Notes under the pieces: model-generated
The model's input: the letters and a program-made list of their open reading frames with translations, nothing else
The model's database searches: none
Told to the model about the DNA's origin: nothing
Shown here: one piece after another, positions 1 through 5,316 of the stretch
How the letters are laid out: each line of letters opens with the position of its first letter
Position numbering within the stretch: position 1 is the stretch's first letter
NCBI GenBank assembly: GCA_020352595.1
Contig: CP070682.1
Coordinates: forward strand, 1,547,709 to 1,554,196
Direction of reading: 5' to 3'
Source of the DNA: a bacterium
Lineage (GTDB): Bacteria; BMS3Abin14
Length of the DNA stretch: 6,488 bases
Translations under genes and position numbers: made by a program

Positions 1-1
1 C

Positions 2-1348
2 GACCCGGACCAGCCCGACACCAGCGCCGGGCTCGCCTGGAGCGTCATCCTTCCCCCCGCGGGGCAGCTCAGCGCCCAGAGCGGCACCTACCCGGACGCG
101 GTGATCACCTACGACGCCGTCCAGGTTTCCGCCGGGACCACCGACAGCTTCTGGTACTACGTGACCAATGCCGACGGGGAGGTGAGCAACACGGCGGAGG
201 TCAGGATCGCGGTGACCGCACAGCCGGTGACGGGGCAGCGCCTGTATTTCATGGCCAAGGACGACCAGTACCGGACACACCTCTGGTACTACGACGGGTC
301 GAGCCCCATCGCCACGGTTCCCGGAAGCGCCCAGGCCCTGAGCGCCGACGACCTGGAGTGGTTCCAGAAAGGGATCCCCTACCAGAGCGAGATCCACTTC
401 ATCGTGGCGGACACCTCCGGCGAGAACAACCGCAGTTGGAGCTACAACCCCTCGGCGGGAACCTTCCGGTATTACCCCCAGATCGAGGGCGTCGGGGACC
501 TGGTGGAAGCCGGTTCCCTGCTTTACGCATCGGGCTACGCCGCCGGAACCAACACTTACTCCCTGTGGGAACTCGGCAGCGGCGGGTGGACAAGGATCAG
601 TTCCACCACCGGGGTCATAAGCACCGGCGGCAACCTCGCGGTCCTGGGCAACAGGATCTACTTCGCCGGGGCTGCCGGGGCCGTCAACCTCCAGCTTTTT
701 TCCTGGGGCGCCGGCGGCCTGGTCCAGGAGACCTCCACGGCGGACAGCCTGTGGCCGTGGAACCTCACCGTGTGCAACGGCAGGCTGTACTTCAACGGCT
801 CTGTGGGGACAGCGGCCCCCATCCAGTATCTCTGGGCCCTGGACGGCGTCAGCCCGGCGGCCACGGTCACCGGCAGCGTCACCAACCCCCAGAACATGAT
901 CTGCTTTGACAACGCATTGTATTTCACTGCCATGGGCCCCCCCAGCGCCACCATGCCGGTCCAGCTGTGGTCCATGGACGGCAGCGACGTGCTCACACGG
1001 TGGACGAGCAATGCCACCTACGATTTTATGGGACTTTACACTCTGACTTTCCCGGCCATCGCCGGGTCCACCCTTTACATGCGGGGTACCGACGATACGC
1101 CCACCAACTGGTTGTGGGCCATTGACGGAACGAGCCCCATATCCACGGTGCCCGGAAGCGCGGGTCTTTACCCCTCTTATACGGGGGCCTTCGGCGACCG
1201 CATCTTCTTCGCCAGCAGCTACGTCAACCCGCCTCCTTATATTGACCAGCTGGGATCCTACGATCCCGGCACGGGCCAGATCTCGGCCCTGAGCAACGCT
1301 CCATCCCCGGGGTTTTACGCGCGCTGTTTCGTGGTCTATCCTCCCTGA
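2..1348 (+). CDS. Partial surface/secreted protein: Big_9-like module plus eight ELWxxDGT-like beta-propeller repeats (5' end missing)
   Basis: The reading frame is open from base 2 and ends at TGA 1346-1348, giving 448 residues. The true start and any signal peptide lie upstream; the GTG at 101 falls inside the first domain and is not a credible start. Residues about 33-72 resemble a bacterial cadherin/Ig-like (Big_9) module, with DSFWYYVTNADGEVSNTAEV matching the family's usual 'DSFxYxVxDxxG..SNTAxVxI' pattern. Then come eight repeats. Each opens with a hydrophobic/aromatic strand (RLYF, EIHF, LLYA, RIYF, RLYF, ALYF, TLYM, RIFF at residues about 80, 130, 173, 218, 261, 305, 357, 400), and most carry a later LWxxDG-like strand. 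Spacing of 43-52 residues fits an eight-bladed beta-propeller. Cysteine is rare and there is no catalytic signature, C-terminal anchor, PEP-CTERM or sorting signal; the protein ends in CFVVYPP. Its role is unknown; extracellular binding or adhesion is inference from the domain types. Confidence 0.85.
   Translation, partial: DPDQPDTSAGLAWSVILPPAGQLSAQSGTYPDAVITYDAVQVSAGTTDSFWYYVTNADGEVSNTAEVRIAVTAQPVTGQRLYFMAKDDQYRTHLWYYDGSSPIATVPGSAQALSADDLEWFQKGIPYQSEIHFIVADTSGENNRSWSYNPSAGTFRYYPQIEGVGDLVEAGSLLYASGYAAGTNTYSLWELGSGGWTRISSTTGVISTGGNLAVLGNRIYFAGAAGAVNLQLFSWGAGGLVQETSTADSLWPWNLTVCNGRLYFNGSVGTAAPIQYLWALDGVSPAATVTGSVTNPQNMICFDNALYFTAMGPPSATMPVQLWSMDGSDVLTRWTSNATYDFMGLYTLTFPAIAGSTLYMRGTDDTPTNWLWAIDGTSPISTVPGSAGLYPSYTGAFGDRIFFASSYVNPPPYIDQLGSYDPGTGQISALSNAPSPGFYARCFVVYPP
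240..1345 (+). repeat. Eight tandem protein repeats (propeller blades), with a near-identical DNA segment shared by blades 1 and 7
   Basis: Eight repeats of 43-52 codons fill the C-terminal 370 residues of the first gene. Blades 1, 5 and 7 carry the clearest LWxxDGxSPxxTVxGS signature (LWYYDGSSPIATVPGS, LWALDGVSPAATVTGS, LWAIDGTSPISTVPGS). Blades 2, 3, 4, 6 and 8 are more diverged in that strand. At the DNA level, bases 301-330 (blade 1) and 1132-1161 (blade 7) match at 27 of 30 positions by direct comparison. This suggests comparatively recent duplication or gene conversion between non-adjacent blades. Confidence 0.75.
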
Positions 1349-2482
1349 ATGAGGGTCCTGCTCCTGTCCGCCTACGACGCGGCCAGCCACAGGAAATGGC
1401 GGGAGGGGCTGGTCCGCCACCTCGGCGAGCACCGGTGGACGGTGCTGACCCTGCCCCCGAGGCACTTCGCCTGGCGCACCAGGGGCAGCGCCCTCTCATG
1501 GGCCCACGGGGAGAGGGATGTCCTCGAGGCCGGGTACGACCTCGTGCTGGCCACCTCCATGACGGACCTGGCCTCCCTTCGCGGCATGGTCCCGAAGCTG
1601 GCGGCCACCCCCACCGTCGTCTACTTCCACGAGAACCAGTTCGCCTACCCGGACCGCGTCCGCCGCAGGGAGTCCCTCCATGTCAGGCTGACCGGGGTCT
1701 ACACCGCCCTGGCGGCCGACCGGGTCCTCTTCAACTCCGCCTGGAACCGGGACAGCTTCCTGGAGGGGACCCGGGGCCTGCTGGCCGTGATGCCCGACGG
1801 CGTGCCGGAGGGCGTGGTGGAGCTCCTGGGCGCCAGGTCGGCCGTCCTGCCGGTACCCCTTGAGGCGGCGTTCCTGGCTGCCGGAAAACGTTCGCCGCTC
1901 CACGGCCCCCTGACCCTCCTCTGGAACCACCGGTGGGAGCACGACAAGGCGCCGGAGCGCTTCTTCGGCGCCCTCCGTCTCCTTGCCCAGCGGAAGGTGC
2001 CCTTTAAAGTGCACGTCCTCGGACAGCGGTTCCGGGAGGCGCCCCCCTCCTTCGAGGAGGCGAGGGCGCACCTGGGTGAGCGCATCGGCCAGTGGGGTTA
2101 CGTCCAGGAGGATGAGGCCTATCGGAATCTCCTGGCCTCGTGTGACGTGGTGGTGTCCACCGCGCTGCACGATTTCCAGGGGCTTGCCGTCCTCGAGGCC
2201 GCGGCTGCCGGCTGCCTGCCCCTGGTGCCCGACAGGCTGGCCTACCCCGAGTTCTTCGGCGAGGGGTTCCGCTACCCCTCTTCCCCCGACGATGCCGGCA
2301 GGGAGACCGGGATCCTCGCGGCACGTCTCGAGGCCATGTGCCGCGACCCGGAAATGACGCGGCGTACGCCGCCGCCGGACCTGTCCCGGCTCTCGTGGGA
2401 GAACCAGGGTCCCCGGTACAGGGAGCTGCTGGAGGAAGCGTCTGGAGTCCCGCCGTCGCCAGGGCTTTGGCGGGCAGGCTAG
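1349..2482 (+). CDS. tRNA-queuosine alpha-mannosyltransferase family protein (QTMAN/GTDC1-like, DUF3524), GT-B glycosyltransferase
   Basis: This is a complete 377-residue protein of the family whose vertebrate member (QTMAN/GTDC1) transfers mannose from GDP-mannose to queuosine in tRNA-Asp. Family hallmarks are visible. The N-terminus MRVLLLSAYDAASHRKW opens the DUF3524 domain (about residues 1-170), which contains HENQFAYP at 94-101. The C-terminal GT4-type half begins near WNHRWEHDK at 192-200. The retaining-GT acidic motif is HDFQGLAVLEA, with D275 and E283 in an E-x7-E-like arrangement, followed by AGCLPLVPDRLAYPEFF, which would contact the sugar nucleotide. There is no signal peptide or membrane segment, so it should be cytosolic. 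The ATG directly follows the upstream TGA and lacks a purine-rich ribosome binding site; it is chosen because the family N-terminus starts exactly there. Translation probably depends on coupling to the upstream gene. The family assignment is secure; the bacterial substrate (queuosine-tRNA or another acceptor) is inference. Confidence 0.88.
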   Translation: MRVLLLSAYDAASHRKWREGLVRHLGEHRWTVLTLPPRHFAWRTRGSALSWAHGERDVLEAGYDLVLATSMTDLASLRGMVPKLAATPTVVYFHENQFAYPDRVRRRESLHVRLTGVYTALAADRVLFNSAWNRDSFLEGTRGLLAVMPDGVPEGVVELLGARSAVLPVPLEAAFLAAGKRSPLHGPLTLLWNHRWEHDKAPERFFGALRLLAQRKVPFKVHVLGQRFREAPPSFEEARAHLGERIGQWGYVQEDEAYRNLLASCDVVVSTALHDFQGLAVLEAAAAGCLPLVPDRLAYPEFFGEGFRYPSSPDDAGRETGILAARLEAMCRDPEMTRRTPPPDLSRLSWENQGPRYRELLEEASGVPPSPGLWRAG

Positions 2483-2489
2483 TGTCCGT

Positions 2490-2508
2490 GGTCCTGATCC
2501 TGAGGACC
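2490..2508 (+). other. Short perfect stem-loop just after the glycosyltransferase stop codon
   Basis: GGTCCT (2490-2495) and AGGACC (2503-2508) form a perfect 6-bp stem with a 7-base loop, starting eight bases after the TAG. A pyrimidine-rich tract follows, but no run of T, so it is not a classical intrinsic terminator. It may protect or end the upstream transcript, or it may be chance in GC-rich DNA. Confidence 0.3.
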
Positions 2509-2554
2509 TGGAACTTCCCTCCCTCTTCCCTTGCCAAAGGGGGTTCCTTATGTT

Positions 2555-2633
2555 AAAAAGCCACCCCGCTTGATCTTTCAGGCACCCCCTGATCGCCAAA
2601 TGTATCCGGGGACGATCAAGAGGGCTGGTTTTT
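2555..2633 (+). terminator. Long imperfect hairpin bounded by A5 and T5: candidate bidirectional terminator or leader attenuator
   Basis: Arm 2555-2575 pairs with 2614-2633. Reading outward from the loop there are 7 bp (CTTGATC/GATCAAG), a mismatch, 3 bp (CCC/GGG), a mismatch, 3 bp (CCA/TGG), a one-base bulge, then A5/T5. The 38-base loop contains CCCC (2585-2588) facing GGGG (2608-2611). It also contains TGATCG (2590-2595), which is perfectly complementary to CGATCA (2613-2618), so a second fold competes with the outer stem. The T-run lies 24 bases before the oxidoreductase ATG, leaving little room for a promoter between them. The element is therefore either a terminator with a promoter embedded in it or part of the oxidoreductase leader. 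Confidence 0.45.
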
Positions 2634-2644
2634 GATGGGTACGC

Positions 2645-2649
2645 AGAGG
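2645..2649 (+). promoter_or_regulatory. Ribosome binding site of the oxidoreductase gene
   Basis: AGAGG sits eight bases before the ATG at 2658. It is a moderate Shine-Dalgarno match and supports that start, together with the family-typical N-terminus (LYDKVSIGTLELRNRFVRSAT). Confidence 0.5.
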
Positions 2650-2657
2650 CAGGCTCC

Positions 2658-3785
2658 ATGAGCAGGACCCTTTACGACAAGGTCAGTATCGGAACGCTTG
2701 AACTGCGCAACCGCTTCGTGCGCAGCGCCACCTGGGAGGGGATGTGCGACGAGCACGGGCGTCCGACCTCCAGGCTGGCCGACCTGTACCGGGAGCTGGC
2801 CGAGGGCGGCGTCGGCCTGATCATCACGGGTTACACCGTGGTGCACCCGAAAGGGCGGCAGATGAGCGGCGCCATCGGCGCGTGCTCCGACCGCCAGATC
2901 CCCGTGCTGAGCTCCCTTCCGACGGCCGTGCACGGAGCCGGCGGGAAGATCATGGCCCAGCTCTTCCACGCCGGCGCCCAGACCTCGACCAGGACCATAG
3001 GCGAGCCGCCCCTGGGGCCTTCCTCTGTGGAGAGCCCCTTCTACTCCGGTGCCCCAAGGGCCATGTCCCACCAGGAGATCGGGGAGGTGGTACAGGCTTT
3101 CGGCCAGGCGGCCAGGAGGGCGCGGGAGGCCGGGTTCGACGGCGTGCAGCTGCACGGCGCCCACGGCTACCTCATCAACCAGTTCCTATCCCCCCTTGCC
3201 AACCGGCGCACGGACCGCTACGGCGGAAGCCTCCAGAACCGGTTCCGGTTCCTGGAGGAGGTCTACCTCGAAATCCGGGAACAGGTGGGCCCGGGCTTTC
3301 CCGTCACCATCAAGCTGAGCGGCTCGGACAACCTCGAGGGGGGCCTGGGCATCGAGGACGCCGTCTACCACGCGGGGCGCCTCGACGAGATGGGCATCGA
3401 CGCCATCGAGGTGAGCGCCGGCACCGCGGGCTCGGGCGAGGGGGTCCCGGTCCGGAAGGGGATCAACGCCCCCGGCAGGGAGGCCTACAACGCACCGTAC
3501 GCCCGGCGCATCAGGGAGGCGGTGGATGTCCCCGTGATCCTGGTGGGCGGCCTTCGGTCCCTGCCCGTGATCCAGGGCCTCCTGGAGGACGGGACGGCGG
3601 ACCTTTTCTCCCTGTCCAGGCCCCTCATCAGGGAGCCGGACCTTGTCAACATCTGGGCCAGGGACCCGGCACACCGCTCCACATGCACCTCCTGCAACCT
3701 CTGCTTCCGCCCCGGCATGCGGGAGGGGGGGATCTACTGCGTTCCAGAAAGAAAGAGACGTCAGAAAGAGGAAGGGGAAAGGTAG
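2658..3785 (+). CDS. Stand-alone Old Yellow Enzyme family NADH:flavin oxidoreductase with C-terminal four-cysteine motif
   Basis: This is a complete 375-residue FMN-type TIM barrel, soluble and cytosolic. The OYE N-terminal strand (ELRNRFVRSAT, about 15-25) and QLFHAGAQ (101-108) are present. The active-site block HGAHGYLINQFLSPLANRRT begins at H166, with H166/H169 as the substrate-anion ligand pair and Y171 at the usual proton-donor position. DRYGGS follows, then TIKLSGSD (K219 where classical OYEs carry Arg near flavin N1), ILVGGLRS and FSLSRPLIREPDL for FMN phosphate. The C-terminus has C343-x2-C346-x2-C349-x11-C361. It resembles the [4Fe-4S] motif of 2,4-dienoyl-CoA reductase and 2-enoate reductase (C-x2-C-x3-C-x11-C) but is one residue shorter. 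The C-terminal FAD/NAD(P) domain of those enzymes is absent; the chain ends in a short charged tail. The role is probably reduction of an activated C=C bond with an external electron donor; the substrate is unknown. It stands between two hairpin-bearing gaps and may be transcribed alone. Confidence 0.92.
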   Translation: MSRTLYDKVSIGTLELRNRFVRSATWEGMCDEHGRPTSRLADLYRELAEGGVGLIITGYTVVHPKGRQMSGAIGACSDRQIPVLSSLPTAVHGAGGKIMAQLFHAGAQTSTRTIGEPPLGPSSVESPFYSGAPRAMSHQEIGEVVQAFGQAARRAREAGFDGVQLHGAHGYLINQFLSPLANRRTDRYGGSLQNRFRFLEEVYLEIREQVGPGFPVTIKLSGSDNLEGGLGIEDAVYHAGRLDEMGIDAIEVSAGTAGSGEGVPVRKGINAPGREAYNAPYARRIREAVDVPVILVGGLRSLPVIQGLLEDGTADLFSLSRPLIREPDLVNIWARDPAHRSTCTSCNLCFRPGMREGGIYCVPERKRRQKEEGER

Positions 3786-3827
3786 GAGGGTGACGTTTCC
3801 GGGAGGCTGATCTTCATCCTCCCTCCT
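3784..3827 (+). terminator. Nested purine/pyrimidine inverted repeats after the oxidoreductase gene: possible terminator
   Basis: GGGAGG (3801-3806) pairs perfectly with CCTCCC (3818-3823) around an 11-base loop. An overlapping alternative pairs AGGAGGG (3784-3790, including the stop codon) with CCCTCCT (3821-3827). A C/T tract follows rather than a clean T-run, so intrinsic termination is only plausible. The repeats lie in the gap before trkA and would separate the two transcription units. Confidence 0.35.
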
Positions 3828-3897
3828 CCCTTCCCTGTGCCGGCCCGTCTTGATATTTCCCCACCCATGTGTCAACCTTTTCCGTGCCTGAACCCTT

Positions 3898-3903
3898 GAG
3901 GAG
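3898..3903 (+). promoter_or_regulatory. Strong Shine-Dalgarno of trkA
   Basis: GAGGAG with a six-base spacer to the ATG at 3910 is the best ribosome binding site in the window. It fixes the trkA start and contrasts with the weak signals before the glycosyltransferase and trkH. Confidence 0.8.
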
Positions 3904-3909
3904 AACCCC

Positions 3910-5274
3910 ATGTCCAAGAGGCTCATCGTCTGCGGTGCGGGAGTCATCGGCTCCAACCTGGCCAAGTACCTTTCTGAGGAGGGGCACGAGGTCACCCTCA
4001 TAGAGCAGAAGCAGAGCGTGGCCGACAGGGCCGCCGAGAAGCTGGACGTCCGCGTCATGACGGGCTCCGCCTTTGAACACGACACCCTGGAAAACGCCGG
4101 CGTGTCGGACGCGGACATGGTCATCGCCGTCACCAACTCCGATGTGGTCAACATGGCCATCTGCTCCCTCGCCGCGGCGTACGGGGCGAGGAAGAGGATC
4201 GCGCGCATAAGGGACATGTCCCTGACCGGCATCGTGGAGGGCAGCGAGCGCAGCCACTTCCACATCGACGAGATCATCAATCCGGACGAGGTGGCGGCAC
4301 AGACCATCGTGAAGATCATGCAGGCCCCGGGTTCCAGGGAGGTGGCGGATTTTGCCGGAGGAAGGATCCTCCTGCGGTCCTTCGACGTGCCCGCGGATTC
4401 GCCGCTGGCGGGGGAGCGCCTGGGCAACCTCAGGGAGTCCGATTTCCCGTGGCCCTTCATCATGGTGGCCATCAACAGGGCCGGGCAGGTGATCATCCCC
4501 AGGGGCGACGACGTCATCGAAGGGGGAGACCGGATCTACGTCCTCCTGCCCCATCCCTCCCTGGCCGAGTTCCTCACCTTCGTCCACCCCACCGTCCGCC
4601 TTCCGAGGAAAGTGGTCATCTACGGGGCCACCAGCACGGGCACAAGCCTCGCCCGCAGCCTTGCCACGCGCGTCAAGGAGGTCGTCATCCTGGAGGAGAA
4701 CCGGCCCCGGGCGGAAAAGGTGGCCGGGGAGCTCAACGACGTGCGGGTGATCCATGGGCTCGCCTCCGACGCGGACATCCTCCGGGAGTGCGGCGTGGAG
4801 GCCGCGGACGCCTACATCGCCGTTTCCACCAGTGACCACCACAACCTGATCAGTGCCGTCCTGGCCAAGCAGATGGGCGCCAAGACCACGGTGATCACCA
4901 CCCACCAGCCCGACTACACGTCCATCGTTGGCGGACTGGGCATCGATGCCTTCATCAACCCCAGGCTGCTGGCCACCGACCAGATCCTGCGCCTCGTGCG
5001 CGGCGACAGGATCAGCCACGTGGCCAGCCTCCCCGAGTGCAAATCGGAGGTGCTCGAGCTCATCGCGGAGCCCGACTCCCCGGTCACCAGGAAGCCCATA
5101 AGGGACCTGAAGTTCCCCAAGAACTCCATCGTGGGGGCCATCCACCGGGGGAATGAGGTGATCCTCGCCGTCGGGGACACCCAGGTGCGGGAGGGGGAGC
5201 CCGTGGTGGTCTTCAGCCAGGAGGACGCCGTACCCCAGCTGGAGAGACTTTTCATGAGGAGAAGCTTCCTCTAG
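3910..5274 (+). CDS. trkA: Trk system K+ uptake regulatory subunit TrkA (two RCK units)
   Basis: This is a complete 454-residue peripheral cytosolic protein, the usual TrkA length, that gates the TrkH K+ channel in response to bound nucleotides. It has the duplicated RCK_N-RCK_C architecture. RCK_N1 (about 1-125) has the Rossmann motif GAGVIG at 9-14, acidic E32 at the end of strand 2, and TNSDVVNMAICSLA. RCK_C1 (about 140-223) includes DSPLAGERLGNL and the closing GDRIYVLLP. RCK_N2 (about 233-350) has GATSTG at 239-244, E262, and STSDHHNLISAVLAKQ. RCK_C2 (about 368-450) includes SPVTRKPIRDLKFPKNSIVG and REGEPVVVF. In the second Rossmann unit the middle glycine of GxGxxG is T241, so its dinucleotide binding may be altered. 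The start is supported by a strong ribosome binding site. trkH follows after 42 bases, indicating an operon. Confidence 0.96.
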   Translation: MSKRLIVCGAGVIGSNLAKYLSEEGHEVTLIEQKQSVADRAAEKLDVRVMTGSAFEHDTLENAGVSDADMVIAVTNSDVVNMAICSLAAAYGARKRIARIRDMSLTGIVEGSERSHFHIDEIINPDEVAAQTIVKIMQAPGSREVADFAGGRILLRSFDVPADSPLAGERLGNLRESDFPWPFIMVAINRAGQVIIPRGDDVIEGGDRIYVLLPHPSLAEFLTFVHPTVRLPRKVVIYGATSTGTSLARSLATRVKEVVILEENRPRAEKVAGELNDVRVIHGLASDADILRECGVEAADAYIAVSTSDHHNLISAVLAKQMGAKTTVITTHQPDYTSIVGGLGIDAFINPRLLATDQILRLVRGDRISHVASLPECKSEVLELIAEPDSPVTRKPIRDLKFPKNSIVGAIHRGNEVILAVGDTQVREGEPVVVFSQEDAVPQLERLFMRRSFL

Positions 5275-5316
5275 ACCCGGACAGGCTCCGGGCCGGCTGC
5301 AACCAGACGGATTTTC

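Noticed and set aside
101..103. GTG as the start of the propeller gene
   Set aside because: The frame is open to the left edge, and the GTG sits inside residues that continue an Ig/cadherin-like domain, with no ribosome binding site. The gene is cut by the window edge.
2528..2541. CCCTT/AAGGG hairpin with a four-base loop
   Set aside because: The five-base stem has no T-run after it and is short enough to occur by chance.
2338..2556. Small plus-strand open frame overlapping the end of the glycosyltransferase gene
   Set aside because: It lies mostly inside the real gene in another frame, is Pro/Ala/Gly-rich, has no family resemblance, and nothing suggests a frameshifted extension of the glycosyltransferase.
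2531..2558. Possible sigma-70-like promoter TTGCCA / TTAAAA before the oxidoreductase gene
   Set aside because: A 16-base spacer is acceptable, but the -10 matches only three of six consensus positions and the A-run belongs to the hairpin arm. Too weak to annotate.
1496..2659. Minus-strand open frame of 387 codons opposite the glycosyltransferase
   Set aside because: It is antisense to a clear family member, has low-complexity composition, runs through the intergenic hairpin and has no recognisable domain.
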